Positions 48,644 to 58,149 of a stretch of 64,000 bases of DNA are shown piece after piece. The position numbers and the translations under genes are program-made. The stretch is from assembly GCF_900104185.1 (NCBI RefSeq), contig NZ_FNIZ01000001.1, positions 1 through 64,000 of the forward strand, read 5' to 3'. The stretch comes from Halobacillus aidingensis. GTDB taxonomy: Bacteria > Bacillota > Bacilli > Bacillales > Halobacillaceae. Position 1 is the first letter of the stretch. Every line of letters begins with the position of its first letter. The notes beneath the pieces were generated by a model. The model saw nothing but the letters and a program-made list of their open reading frames with translations, had not been told where the DNA came from and did not search any database.

Positions 48644-49243
48644 ATGAGCCGACCAAATGTAACGCGTGACAAAGTATTAGATGTTGCCTGCCGCCTTTTT
48701 TACAGCCAAGGTTTCAATGGAACATCCGTCCGAGATATCGCGAAGGCAGCTAATGTAAATGTCTCGTTGATCCATTACTACTTTAAGAGCAAGCAAGGCC
48801 TTTTTGAATCGCTCGCCGTCAGCTATTTTGAGCCCTATCTTGAAATGCTGGAAAACGAGCAACCCTCAGAAGGCGAATATCGTCTAAATGATTTAGTGAA
48901 AAAAATTCTACATTATAAACAGTCGAATTATCAACTATCTTGTTTGTTAAATAGGGAGCTGACGTTGAACACAACGTTTGCAAGAGAAATGCTTGTCACT
49001 TATTTGGCGAAAGAGAATCATTTACTTACTCAAATTCTTTTCCATAAAAACTCCCATATTGATGTCACGTTCAAAGAAAAGCTATGTTTACTACAACTAA
49101 AGGGATTATTAAACGCTCCGTTCATGATGCCACATGAGTTTAAAGATCCATTTATTACAGACGCTTCTCTTAATCATTTTGTAGAAATGTATAGCGGGCT
49201 AATGAACGATCACCGTTCCGTCCAGGAGCTTGCTAAAGCTTGA
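48644..49243 (+). CDS. refZ: TetR-family FtsZ regulator RefZ (YttP)
   Basis: A 199-residue TetR-family protein with an N-terminal helix-turn-helix (FNGTSVRDIAKAANVNVSLIHYYFKSKQGLFE, about 25-56) and an all-helical C-terminal domain. By position and sequence it matches B. subtilis RefZ, which binds sites near the chromosome poles and affects FtsZ-ring placement at sporulation. The RBS GAGGGGGA precedes ATG 48644. It is convergent with hisJ and overlaps it by 11 bases. Confidence 0.85.
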   Translation: MSRPNVTRDKVLDVACRLFYSQGFNGTSVRDIAKAANVNVSLIHYYFKSKQGLFESLAVSYFEPYLEMLENEQPSEGEYRLNDLVKKILHYKQSNYQLSCLLNRELTLNTTFAREMLVTYLAKENHLLTQILFHKNSHIDVTFKEKLCLLQLKGLLNAPFMMPHEFKDPFITDASLNHFVEMYSGLMNDHRSVQELAKA

Positions 49244-50036
49244 GAAGCTGAGAGTCGATAGAATCGTATCCTTGTCCGAGCCCTGCTGCCGTATGAGCAT
49301 CAGAACCATAGATTAAAGGTATGCCCATAGAAGAGGCTTGTCTGGCCGTTTGTAATGGCGGATAAGTCTCTTTGCAATGTTCTTTCACTACTCCTGCCCC
49401 GTTATAATCAAGGGTATATCCATGATCCTGAACGAGTTCGAGGAACGAATGAGCCTGCTTTTCCCAATTTTCCGGTGCGGGATAGAGGTATTGGAACTTC
49501 TTCACAAGCGTCATATGTCCGACACGGTTCGGTTTGTATTCACCTAACTCACTGAGAACCGATTGGTTGAGCGTGTTGTAGTAGGCTTGGTAAAGTTGAT
49601 CGATTCCACCGAAATCATGGATGGCTTCTCTATACATGTCCGGGCTGTAGTCGATACAGTACCACTGACTATGACCTTTTAAGAAGTGAACAGATAGGAT
49701 GCTGTCATCAAGAGAGGGTCCATAGGTATTTAGAAAGCTTTCCACCTCTTTTTCATACCCTTCGATATAATCTACTTCAAATCCTTTCTGAATGTAAATT
49801 TCCCGTTGGTACTCTGTTTTTAGCCGGTCGATTTCCTTTAAATATTCTTCCACTTGTCGAAAAGACATCCCGCTATCCTTGTCTGGAACGGGATCTTCAA
49901 ATGTGGAAGGAAGCGGCGCGTGCTCTGTGAAAGTCATGGATTGATACCCACGTTTTATGGCTTGTTCAATGTAACTTTTAAGGGTGTCTGAAGAGCCATG
50001 GGGGCAATAAGGTGTATGGATGTGACCATCAATCAT
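49233..50036 (-). CDS. hisJ: Histidinol-phosphatase HisJ (PHP family)
   Basis: A 267-residue PHP-family metallophosphatase. Metal motifs are DGHIHTPYCPHG at the N-terminus, FTEHAP, FEVDYIEG, SVHFL and YGSDAHTA near the C-terminus. It removes phosphate from histidinol phosphate in histidine synthesis. The start is ATG 50036, with AAGGAG eight bases upstream. The frame extends to 50102 without a ribosome site. No other his gene is nearby, as usual for ytvP in Bacillus. Confidence 0.92.
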   Translation of the reverse strand: MIDGHIHTPYCPHGSSDTLKSYIEQAIKRGYQSMTFTEHAPLPSTFEDPVPDKDSGMSFRQVEEYLKEIDRLKTEYQREIYIQKGFEVDYIEGYEKEVESFLNTYGPSLDDSILSVHFLKGHSQWYCIDYSPDMYREAIHDFGGIDQLYQAYYNTLNQSVLSELGEYKPNRVGHMTLVKKFQYLYPAPENWEKQAHSFLELVQDHGYTLDYNGAGVVKEHCKETYPPLQTARQASSMGIPLIYGSDAHTAAGLGQGYDSIDSQLLKL

Positions 50037-50195
50037 AGTCGTCTCTCCTTTGTGCTTGAATTTTTTGTCAATATGATAATAAATTTGAAATATTTTAGCC
50101 AAAAGGATGTTTTACATGGTATCATTATAAACAACTAAATCACAATTCGGAACGTAATACATCCGTATGGCACGTTTATTGTAAGGAGGCTATTT

Positions 50196-51887
50196 ATGAA
50201 GTACGTCATCGGGGCTATTTTACTACTCATCGCATTGTTCATCATAGGGCTGATCTGGCGGAAAAAGGTCTATGATGAAGTGGATCGCCTGGAAGGTTGG
50301 AAAATGGATATCATGAACCGGCGCGTCACCGAAGAATTATCCAAAGTGAAAAGTTTAAACCTTTCTGGTGAGACTCAGGAAAAGTTCGAAGCGTGGCGGG
50401 CTCGTTGGGATCAAATTTTGACAAAAGAGCTGCCTGAGCTGGAGGAAGACCTTTTCGATGCAGAAGAAGCGGCGGATCGCTATCGTTTTAAACGCGTTAA
50501 AGTCGTCTTGGCAAACACAGAGAAAAAGTTAGTAGCCATTGAGGAAGACATTAAAATGATGCTTCAAGAACTGGAAGACCTCCTTGATTCTGAAAAGCAA
50601 AGCCGTTTGGAAATTGAATCGATGCAGCCGGAATTGAAAGAACTTACTAAACTCCTTATTCAAAACCGCCATCAATATGGCAAAGCGGTCCGTGTTTTTG
50701 AACAAAGAGTGGGTGAATTGAAGGATAAGCTCAGTGAATATGAACAGTTAACCGATCAAGGGGATTACATCGAAGCCAATACCCTTGTGCAAACGATACG
50801 TCAAGAGACTACACAATTGCAGGAGGATGTCCATCACTTCCCTGATCGTTTGAAACAAGTGAAGATTGAATTACCTGAACAGCTGAAAGAGCTTAAAAGC
50901 GGTGTGGAAGAGATGAAGGCGGAAGGTTACCGCATCTCTCATTTCGATTTTCTTCCAGAGTTACATAACTATGAGCGGTCTCTGGAGGAAATGCTTGTGC
51001 AAATGGAGCAGGGAGACCAATCAGGGATTGAAGATGCTTTAACAGAAATTCAAACAAGAATCCAGGAAATGTATCAGCTGCTAGAAAGAGAAGCAGTGGC
51101 TCATCATTATGTGGAGAAGCAATTTGTACCACTTAAAGCTCAGTTGGATGAGTTGGAATATGTTTTGGCGGACACGGAGCGGGAATTAGAGGAAATACAA
51201 CAAACGTATCAAGTGGAGGAAGGACATTTGGAGTCTCACCGAAGCTTGATCAAGTGGTTTAATCAAATGCGCAAACGCGTAACGAGTCTCGATTTCAGAC
51301 GAGCAGATGGAGAAACCTCCTACGCCCTTCTCCGTGAAGAAGTGGAAGATACGGAGAAACAATTGCAAGAGCTCGAAGAACAGCATGGGTATTTCCATGA
51401 GCGTGTTCAAAACCTGAGAAAAGATGAACGAGAAGCTAAGCAGAAAATGACGAAGATGGAAAGCCTTCTTTTAGATACTCATCGTCGATTGAAGAGAAGC
51501 AATATCCCAGGAATCCCCACATCCATCTATGAAGATATGAAAGCAGCGAGCCATAAAGTGGATGAGGTATTTCAAAGTCTTGAAGCACAGCCGCTTGATA
51601 TGGCTGTAGTCAATGAAAAACTGGATGAGGCAATGGAAATGACAGAGCAGTTGAGTCAGGATGCTGAAAAGATTATGGAAACAGCTCAGCTTGCAGAACG
51701 AGTGATTCAATGCGGCAATCGCTATCGAAGCAAATATCCAATCTTAGCAGCTAAACTCCTTGAAGCAGAGGAAAAATTCAGGTCTTATCACTATGATCAA
51801 GCACTGACGCTTGCTACAGAGGCCATTAAAGAAGTGGATCCGGCCGCGCTGTCCAAAATTGACAAAGAGGAAGAAGTCCTGGTTTAG
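50196..51887 (+). CDS. ezrA: Septation ring formation regulator EzrA
   Basis: A 563-residue, spectrin-like protein. One N-terminal membrane helix (about 2-21) is followed by some 540 residues of coiled-coil helices rich in Glu, Leu and Lys. The length matches B. subtilis EzrA (562). It binds FtsZ, prevents extra polar rings and helps coordinate wall synthesis at the septum. TAAGGAGG precedes ATG 50196. A small membrane-protein gene follows closely. Confidence 0.95.
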   Translation: MKYVIGAILLLIALFIIGLIWRKKVYDEVDRLEGWKMDIMNRRVTEELSKVKSLNLSGETQEKFEAWRARWDQILTKELPELEEDLFDAEEAADRYRFKRVKVVLANTEKKLVAIEEDIKMMLQELEDLLDSEKQSRLEIESMQPELKELTKLLIQNRHQYGKAVRVFEQRVGELKDKLSEYEQLTDQGDYIEANTLVQTIRQETTQLQEDVHHFPDRLKQVKIELPEQLKELKSGVEEMKAEGYRISHFDFLPELHNYERSLEEMLVQMEQGDQSGIEDALTEIQTRIQEMYQLLEREAVAHHYVEKQFVPLKAQLDELEYVLADTERELEEIQQTYQVEEGHLESHRSLIKWFNQMRKRVTSLDFRRADGETSYALLREEVEDTEKQLQELEEQHGYFHERVQNLRKDEREAKQKMTKMESLLLDTHRRLKRSNIPGIPTSIYEDMKAASHKVDEVFQSLEAQPLDMAVVNEKLDEAMEMTEQLSQDAEKIMETAQLAERVIQCGNRYRSKYPILAAKLLEAEEKFRSYHYDQALTLATEAIKEVDPAALSKIDKEEEVLV

Positions 51888-51899
51888 GAAGTGGTTCAG

Positions 51900-52232
51900 T
51901 TGAAGAAGCGAATCATCATCGGATTAATTTCGGGAACAGTTCTCATATGGTCAAGTGTTCTTGCGGTTTTTTTTCTGACTTCGAATGCGAAGGTTTTAGA
52001 TAGCAAGGAGCATGGTTTTACTAGGTCCATCCATACTGAAGGCAAAAGCTTGAATGATCAAATATCCGCTGATTTTTTTGAAAGAAACATAGAAGTGGAC
52101 AATGAGGTACGAACGATCATTGGAGAAAAAACATTGACGAAAGACTGGGTCAACGATGTTCGTGAAGATGGAAAACTAAGTATCGATACCCTCCTTGAAT
52201 CTCTTGAATTAAATGATACCGACAATAGTTAG
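51900..52232 (+). CDS. Small single-span membrane protein after ezrA
   Basis: A 110-residue protein of unknown function. A basic start is followed by one membrane helix (about 4-26, RIIIGLISGTVLIWSSVLAVFFL) and a polar domain that would lie outside the cell. TTG 51900 is nine bases after TAGGAA; GTG 51891 would leave no spacing. It begins 12 bases after ezrA, so it is probably cotranscribed with it. It could be an accessory envelope protein, but nothing in the sequence proves this. Confidence 0.65.
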   Translation: MKKRIIIGLISGTVLIWSSVLAVFFLTSNAKVLDSKEHGFTRSIHTEGKSLNDQISADFFERNIEVDNEVRTIIGEKTLTKDWVNDVREDGKLSIDTLLESLELNDTDNS

Positions 52233-52236
52233 GGTG

Positions 52237-52270
52237 AAGAGCATCTGCATAAAGCAGATGCTCTTTTATT
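52237..52270 (+). terminator. Terminator after the ezrA operon
   Basis: A 12-base perfect stem AAGAGCATCTGC/GCAGATGCTCTT with an ATAAA loop, then TTATT. Confidence 0.92.
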
Positions 52271-52352
52271 GTTAATAGGGCAGGTGTTTCATTTGACTTC
52301 GTGTTATGATAAAATAATGAGCTGCAATTCGAAAATAAAGGAGTCAAAGCCC

Positions 52353-53492
52353 ATGATTTACCTAGATAACAGTGCCACAACTCATCCACACTATGAAGTG
52401 TTGGAGAGTTTTCAAAAGGTCGCAGACCAATATTTTGCCAATCCCTCATCCGTTCATCGTTTCGGGAGTGAGGCTGAACGTCTATTGGATCGGTCGAGGA
52501 AACAAGCGGCCCAGCTTTTGAGCGTCGATCCTCAGGAAGTGATTTTCACATCCGGGGGGACCGAAGGAAATAACATGGCGATCAAAGGGATTGCGCTTCA
52601 ACATCAAAATAGAGGGAAACATTTAGTTACGACTCTGATTGAACATCCTTCTGTGATGGAAGCATTCAAGGCACTGGAAACATTGGGTTTTGAAGTCACT
52701 TATATAAATGTTGATCAGAACGGGAAAGTTAATCCCGAAGATATTCAGCAAGCGTTAAGAGACGATACGATTCTTGTCAGCGTGATGAGTGTGAACAATG
52801 AGCTTGGTACCATTCAGCCCGTTCAAAAAATCGGGGAACTGCTCAAGGCTTACCCTAAAGTATTCTTTCATGTCGATCATGTTCAAGGGTTAGGAAAAAT
52901 AGAGCTTTCCGTTAAAGAATGGGGCATTGACCTTTGTACCCTTTCCGGGCATAAGATTCATGGATTGAAAGGGACCGGGGCTCTACTCATGCAAAAGCAT
53001 GTGCGTGTTTTTCCTCTGTTGCATGGAGGAAGCCAAGAAGCAGAGGTCAGAGCGGGAACAGAAAACCTACCTGGAACGGTAGCGTTTGTAAAAGCCCTGC
53101 GGCTGCTTCATGAAGATCACAAACAAAAAGTCAACCACTTACGTAGAATGAGAACAATACTATGGGAAGGGCTTATGCTTCGAGACTATTGTAAAATCAA
53201 TTCACCGGAGGACGGGGCCCCTCATATAATAAATTTTTCCATTCCAGGATATAAACCCGAAGTCATTATTCACGCCCTAGGGGAAGAAGGGATTTTCATT
53301 TCCACTAAATCTGCCTGTTCTTCCAAACAGCCGGACGTGAGTGCTGTACTCAAGGCGTGTAACTTGGATTATGAGCGGACGACTTCTGCTTTACGCGTTA
53401 GTCTTTCTACAACGAATGAAAAAGATGAAATCGATCTGTTTTTGAAAAAGTTAGATCAAACAGTTGAAAACTTACAAGCGACGATGGGGTGA
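52353..53492 (+). CDS. nifZ: Cysteine desulfurase NifZ (NifS/IscS family)
   Basis: A 379-residue class V aminotransferase-fold desulfurase. The N-terminal motif is MIYLDNSATTHPH, the PLP lysine is in LSGHKIHGLKG, and the catalytic cysteine is in the loop KSACSSKQ. In Bacillus this paralogue passes sulfur to ThiI for 4-thiouridine in tRNA. ATG 52353 follows AAGGAG. Its stop overlaps a GTG at the thiI start, which supports a two-gene operon. Confidence 0.92.
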   Translation: MIYLDNSATTHPHYEVLESFQKVADQYFANPSSVHRFGSEAERLLDRSRKQAAQLLSVDPQEVIFTSGGTEGNNMAIKGIALQHQNRGKHLVTTLIEHPSVMEAFKALETLGFEVTYINVDQNGKVNPEDIQQALRDDTILVSVMSVNNELGTIQPVQKIGELLKAYPKVFFHVDHVQGLGKIELSVKEWGIDLCTLSGHKIHGLKGTGALLMQKHVRVFPLLHGGSQEAEVRAGTENLPGTVAFVKALRLLHEDHKQKVNHLRRMRTILWEGLMLRDYCKINSPEDGAPHIINFSIPGYKPEVIIHALGEEGIFISTKSACSSKQPDVSAVLKACNLDYERTTSALRVSLSTTNEKDEIDLFLKKLDQTVENLQATMG

Positions 53493-53497
53493 GCATA

Positions 53498-54709
53498 ATG
53501 AATTTCGATCGGATTATGATTCGGTACGGTGAAATGGCGTTGAAAGGGAAAAATAGACGTGCATTTGAACAAAAACTGCAAAGCAATATTGCCATAAAGC
53601 TGAGAAAATATCCAAATACAACGATAAAGAAAACTCAAGGGCGCATGTTTGTCCTGCTGAATGGGGAAAAACCTCATGAAGTAATGAAAGAATGCCAGGA
53701 AGTATTCGGTATCCACAGCCTTAGTTTCGCTGTGATGGTGGAAAAAGAAGAAGAGCAAATGAAAGAAGCTGTGATGCTGGCATTTCATGACGCAAGGAAT
53801 GCTCGCACGTTCAAGATATCATCAAAGCGTACGGACAAAACTTTCCCTATCCCTTCACAGGAGCTTAACCCATTATTAGGTGGACATATCCTGCGTCAAA
53901 CGGAAGATGTAAAGGTCGATGTGCATAATCCTGATGTAGAAATAAAAGTAGAAGTTCGTCATGAGGGATGTTATGTTACGGCACAAGATTACCCAGGAGC
54001 GGGTGGTTTGCCGGTTGGTACGACAGGGAAGAGTTTGTTGATGCTTTCAGGCGGAATTGATAGTCCGGTCGCAGGTTATCTGACAATGAAACGCGGAGTT
54101 GAAATCGAAGCGATTCATTTCCATTCGCCTCCATACACAAGCGAACGGGCGAAACAGAAAGTCATCGATCTTGCTCAAGCTTTATCCAAGTTCGGTTCGA
54201 GAGTGAAAATTCACGTCATTCCATTTACGGCAATCCAGCAAAAAATTCATCGTGAAATGCCAGAAGGTTACAGCATGACAATCATGCGCCGAATGATGAT
54301 GCGGATCAGTGAACAAGTGGCCGCTAGAAATGAACTTCTCTCCATCACTACAGGTGAAAGCTTAGGACAAGTAGCCAGTCAGACGATGGAAAGCATGAAT
54401 ACCATCAATGAGGTTACCAATTACCCAATTATCAGACCGCTTGTTTCTATGGACAAAATAGAGATTATTGATATTTCCAGGAAAATTGGAACGTATGACA
54501 TTTCCATCCGCCCTTTTGAAGATTGCTGTACAGTTTTTGTGCCGAAAGCACCTAAGACGAAACCCACACGAAAAAATGCCAATTATTATGAATCTAATTC
54601 AGATTTCACCCGTGATATTGAAAAAGCATTGGAAGAATCCTATATCGTTGAAGTCTCCCCGGATCGACAATCGGGTCAACAAGACGACGAATTTGATGAT
54701 TTACTGTAA
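53498..54709 (+). CDS. thiI: tRNA 4-thiouridine synthetase ThiI
   Basis: A 403-residue protein with an N-terminal ferredoxin-like region and a THUMP domain (about 60-165), then a PP-loop adenylation domain with SGGIDSPVAGYL. As in other Firmicutes it lacks the rhodanese domain of E. coli ThiI and so depends on the upstream NifZ for sulfur. ATG 53498 gives MNFDRIMIRYGE. A GTG at 53489 overlapping the nifZ stop is possible. Confidence 0.94.
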   Translation: MNFDRIMIRYGEMALKGKNRRAFEQKLQSNIAIKLRKYPNTTIKKTQGRMFVLLNGEKPHEVMKECQEVFGIHSLSFAVMVEKEEEQMKEAVMLAFHDARNARTFKISSKRTDKTFPIPSQELNPLLGGHILRQTEDVKVDVHNPDVEIKVEVRHEGCYVTAQDYPGAGGLPVGTTGKSLLMLSGGIDSPVAGYLTMKRGVEIEAIHFHSPPYTSERAKQKVIDLAQALSKFGSRVKIHVIPFTAIQQKIHREMPEGYSMTIMRRMMMRISEQVAARNELLSITTGESLGQVASQTMESMNTINEVTNYPIIRPLVSMDKIEIIDISRKIGTYDISIRPFEDCCTVFVPKAPKTKPTRKNANYYESNSDFTRDIEKALEESYIVEVSPDRQSGQQDDEFDDLL

Positions 54710-54717
54710 ATCATTTA

Positions 54718-54750
54718 TCCTCTGGCCTCAAAGGCCAGGGGTTTTTTATT
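54718..54750 (+). terminator. Terminator after thiI
   Basis: A 10-base stem CCTCTGGCCT/AGGCCAGGGG (one G-T) with a CAA-type loop, followed by T6. Confidence 0.92.
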
Positions 54751-54917
54751 GTCTAGGAAATAATTAAATCTTAAGCTGTAGATCAATCGGTCGAAACTTG
54801 AACATTTCGCTACTGTAGCCCAGATACTTCTGTTTGCTCTTTCAATGGCTTGTACTTCAATTCTGTCCACATATAGATTATGGTATAGATAAAAGGAAGA
54901 AAGAGGGAGTGTTAAAA

Positions 54918-56507
54918 GTGAAGCTCTGGTATGGTGGAAAAATATATACGATGAAAAAAGAAGGAGAATGGGTGGAAGCGATTGTGACTTCCGGGGGAAA
55001 GGTGAAAGCAGTTGGCGATACACAGCTTTTATATCAAACCTACAAAGATCAAATCACAGAAGAACACGATTTAAAAGGGGCTGTCATGTATCCTGGATTT
55101 ACGGATAGTCATTTACACATCATCGGCCATGGGGAACGCCTAATGAGGCTTGACCTTTCGTTTATGAAGTCGGCAGAAGAAGTGAAACAGGCGTTACAAC
55201 AACATGCAGAACAACTGCAGCCTGGAGAATGGATCATTGGTGATGGTTGGAATGAAAATCAATGGGAAGAAAAACGCATCATACATAAAGATGAGCTTGA
55301 TGAAATTTCTTCCGAACACCCGATGATGCTGACAAGGGTATGCCGACATGCCTTACTAGCTAACACAAAAGCGATGAACATGGCTGGAATTAAGAAAAGC
55401 ACCCCAGATCCGCAGGGAGGGGTAATCGTAAGAGACGATCAAGGGGATGCGACTGGATATTTCCATGATCAGGCACAGGAACTTATTAAAGGTGCCATGC
55501 CTGAAGTTACACCTGAGTATCTAAGAAAAGCCACGGACTTAGCTGTTATGGATATGCATTCTTTTGGTCTTGTAGGCGGCCATAGTGAAGACTTGAATTA
55601 TTATGGTGGTTTCAGAAAAACGTACGACGCTTTTCTGCATGTCATTGATGGAAAGGAAACAAAATTCCGGGCCCACCTTCTCATTCACCATGGTGTGATT
55701 GAACAGGTAGATCAAGAAGGGCTGGGATTCAAAAAAGGGACCAATTTTGTAGAATTAGGGGCGTTGAAAATTTTCTCTGATGGAGCGTTAGGCGGTAGGA
55801 CGGCATGGTTAAAAGATGCGTATGCAGATGATCCGGAAAATCATGGAGTGGCCATCCACACGAATGAAGAGCTTGATCAACTTGTGAAAGAAGCAAGGAA
55901 AAGAGACATGCCAGTGGCTGTACACGCCATTGGTGACGGAGCTGTCGAAGCGGTGGCCAACGCCATTGCGTCCAATCCTCTTAAGAATGGGGAACGTGAC
56001 CGTATTATTCATGCGCAAATTCTAAGTCCTGCGTTAATTCACCAATTGCAGCGCTTAAATATCGTTTTGGATATTCAGCCAACATTCGTTGCATCTGACT
56101 TTCCGTGGGTCATTGAACGCCTGGGGAACTTAAGGTTGAAAAATTCCTACTCCTGGAAAACGCTGTTGGATGCAGGAATTAAGTGTGCGGGAGGATCGGA
56201 TGCCCCTATAGAGGAAATCAACCCTCTGCTTGGCATAAGAGCAGCCGTAGACAGAAGGGCATCTTATGATCACGCCGTTTATCAATCGGAAGAGAAGCTT
56301 ACCGTTTATGAAGCCATTTCTCTTTATACGAAAGGGAGTGCTCAAGCGATCCACAAGGAGAATGAACAAGGGATGATTCAGGAAGGGTTCCTTGCTGACT
56401 TTACAGTATTAGATAGGGATCTTTTTGCATTGAAATCTCATGAACTCGCAGACGCTACGGTTACTATGACCGTTGTAGACGAAGAAATCGTATATCAGCG
56501 CTCCTGA
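54918..56507 (+). CDS. ytcJ: Metal-dependent amidohydrolase YtcJ
   Basis: A 529-residue amidohydrolase-superfamily enzyme of the YtcJ/NfdA type. The metal motif is GFTDSHLHIIGHG, with further ligands in VAVHAIGDGAV, IIHAQIL and the aspartate of GGSDAPIEEINPLLGI. The substrate is unknown; relatives hydrolyse N-substituted formamides. The start is GTG 54918, eight bases after GAGGGAG. The frame upstream to 54834 has no ribosome site. Confidence 0.87.
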   Translation: MKLWYGGKIYTMKKEGEWVEAIVTSGGKVKAVGDTQLLYQTYKDQITEEHDLKGAVMYPGFTDSHLHIIGHGERLMRLDLSFMKSAEEVKQALQQHAEQLQPGEWIIGDGWNENQWEEKRIIHKDELDEISSEHPMMLTRVCRHALLANTKAMNMAGIKKSTPDPQGGVIVRDDQGDATGYFHDQAQELIKGAMPEVTPEYLRKATDLAVMDMHSFGLVGGHSEDLNYYGGFRKTYDAFLHVIDGKETKFRAHLLIHHGVIEQVDQEGLGFKKGTNFVELGALKIFSDGALGGRTAWLKDAYADDPENHGVAIHTNEELDQLVKEARKRDMPVAVHAIGDGAVEAVANAIASNPLKNGERDRIIHAQILSPALIHQLQRLNIVLDIQPTFVASDFPWVIERLGNLRLKNSYSWKTLLDAGIKCAGGSDAPIEEINPLLGIRAAVDRRASYDHAVYQSEEKLTVYEAISLYTKGSAQAIHKENEQGMIQEGFLADFTVLDRDLFALKSHELADATVTMTVVDEEIVYQRS

Positions 56508-56527
56508 TTGCTTATCAAAACAAGTTA

Positions 56528-57074
56528 TTAAACTATATGGCAGGATTGTGGAAGACTTGATTTCGAGATATTTGTGTGAGTGGATCGGGGCGGCAGGGAA
56601 TGACTCGCTTTCCGCGGGAGCCGCGATGAGCCTCCTCGGGCTCCGTCCTGCGGGGTCTCCCCATTCCCCTCCGCCCCTTTATATTATGAGGTTCTCGAAA
56701 TCTTTCTTAAAATAAACGGCCGAAATCTGAAATTAAGTTTTGATCAACCATGTCGTTTTAGTGATTTCAACCATAGAAACTGCACCAATAAGGCGAGGAA
56801 AAAGGGTCTGGGAAACGTCCGCATGTAAACCTAAAGGAGACATGAACGTGTGTGTTTTCTCTACTAACTGATCCAAAACAATCCAAATCGTCGTTTCCCT
56901 GACCCCGTATCCATGGCTAGGAATCGTCATTCATTATTTCATCTAGGCAAGGCTTCCTTTGACTTTTGATAGGTGCTCTTAGCAGTCCAATGGAAAGCGA
57001 GCGGTTTCCATTCGCCGCTATTCACTCATCAAACATCCCGAAACTTTGTCTTCCACAATCGGGAGCTTATCTGA
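56528..57074. repeat. Dispersed palindromic repeat, copy R6 with unrelated insert
   Basis: The left end (GGCAGGATTGTGGAAGACTTGATTTCGAGA) and right end (GTCTTCCACAATCGGGAGCTTATC) are inverted and well conserved. Beside the left end lies a compact GC-rich arm in the opposite orientation to R2/R3 (GGGAATGACTCGCTTTCCGCGGGAG ... GCGGGGTCTCCCCATTCCCC). About 230 bases unrelated to the other copies follow (56710-56940), then a remnant arm near the right end. It lies between convergent ytcJ and nadK. Confidence 0.8.
56733..56930 (-). CDS. Possible 65-residue ORF inside repeat R6
   Basis: An open frame in the part of R6 not shared with other copies. The composition looks protein-like (TTIWIVLDQLVEKTHTFMSPLG and SMVEITKTTWLIKT), with no repeats. 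It has no convincing ribosome site and no terminator, and I do not recognise it. It could be a gene fragment caught between repeat arms, or chance. Confidence 0.25.
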   Translation of the reverse strand: MTIPSHGYGVRETTIWIVLDQLVEKTHTFMSPLGLHADVSQTLFPRLIGAVSMVEITKTTWLIKT

Positions 57075-57094
57075 TAATATGGATATTTTTAACT

Positions 57095-57132
57095 AAAAAG
57101 GAACTTCCGATGTTTTGGAAGTTCCTTTTTCA
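57095..57132 (-). terminator. Terminator of nadK
   Basis: A 13-base stem AAAAGGAACTTCC/GGAAGTTCCTTTT with an eight-base loop. T-runs are on both strands. Confidence 0.92.
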
Positions 57133-57146
57133 GGTGTTAAAAGATA

Positions 57147-57950
57147 TTATAGGAACGTACGTTTCACGCGGTCCCAGTACGTATTGTTTTTAAGTTTAAC
57201 AGTCTTTATGACGTTTTCACTGAGGTTGATCGTGACGTCGTGAATGTTACGAACGGAAAAGGCTTCGTTATCCATGCCAATAATCGGATGGTCATTTCCA
57301 TCTTGGCGGACTTTGAGTTTTAATGATCGTTCTCCGCTTAAAATAAAGGAAGAGCCGAGGGTACGGTAGCGGTTATTGTTAAGTGAAGCAAGCTCACTGA
57401 TCTGGAAACACGGAAGTTTCGGATCCACAACCGCACCGTTGATGGATTTATTGTAAGCGGTGCTTCCAGTAGGAGTGGCAATTATTAAGCCGTCTCCACG
57501 GAAGGTTTCAAAATGCAAGTCATCGATGTGGACATCAATGACGATTGACTTGATCAACGTTGAGCGGACACTGCATTCATTAAGGCACATGAATGTGGAT
57601 TCATTATTGATTGTTGTTTCAATGACTGGGAAGCGGCGTACTTCAACTTCAGAATTCGTCATCGCATCGATCATTTCATCATGATCATCGATGTCGAAGT
57701 CACAGTAAAGCCCTGCCTCATGCCCGGTTCGGATGCCTACATACAGGCAGTCTTGACGGAAACCGGTCTTACGAACAGCTTGCAAGAAGGTGCCATCTCC
57801 GCCTACAGCGATGATGATGTTAGCATCTGTGGAATTTTCAACGATATGAAAATCGTTGTCGCGAGCGAGTTGGAATAAGGACTCCAATTTATCATTTAAT
57901 TCTTCCGTTTGTTGATAAAAAAAGTATAAATTTCTTCGTTGGTCGTTCAT
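57147..57950 (-). CDS. nadK: NAD kinase (YtdI/NadK2)
   Basis: A 267-residue NAD kinase. It has the nucleotide motif GGDGTFLQAV (about 50-59), the NECSVRS segment (the family's NE(v/i) motif) and the glycine-rich TPTGSTAYNKS loop. It phosphorylates NAD to NADP. The length fits the second Bacillus paralogue, YtdI, which has this neighbourhood. The RBS GAGGAGGA precedes ATG 57950. Confidence 0.94.
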   Translation of the reverse strand: MNDQRRNLYFFYQQTEELNDKLESLFQLARDNDFHIVENSTDANIIIAVGGDGTFLQAVRKTGFRQDCLYVGIRTGHEAGLYCDFDIDDHDEMIDAMTNSEVEVRRFPVIETTINNESTFMCLNECSVRSTLIKSIVIDVHIDDLHFETFRGDGLIIATPTGSTAYNKSINGAVVDPKLPCFQISELASLNNNRYRTLGSSFILSGERSLKLKVRQDGNDHPIIGMDNEAFSVRNIHDVTINLSENVIKTVKLKNNTYWDRVKRTFL

Positions 57951-58071
57951 CTAGCATCCTCCTCTTATGTATAGCTTGATGTCATTTTATCATTTCATTC
58001 TTGAAACCGCACACAATTTTCAAACAAATCGGGAAAGTTTAACATTGTTGAATTGAAGGGTGGAATTCGAT

Positions 58072-58149
58072 ATGGTGGATATAGATGAAAACGTAAACGA
58101 AGGTTGGCGCATCATGTTTGATTCAAACAGCTGCGCCAATTTCTTTTGA
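58072..58149 (+). CDS. Possible 25-residue leader ORF before ytxK
   Basis: A short frame (MVDIDENVNEGWRIMF...CANFF) begins eight bases after AAGGGTGG. Its second half sits on a hairpin in which TTGGCGCA pairs with TGCGCCAA (about 58113-58140). It may be a small protein, a leader peptide or chance. The ~250-base gap between nadK and ytxK holds nothing else I can assign. Confidence 0.3.
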   Translation: MVDIDENVNEGWRIMFDSNSCANFF

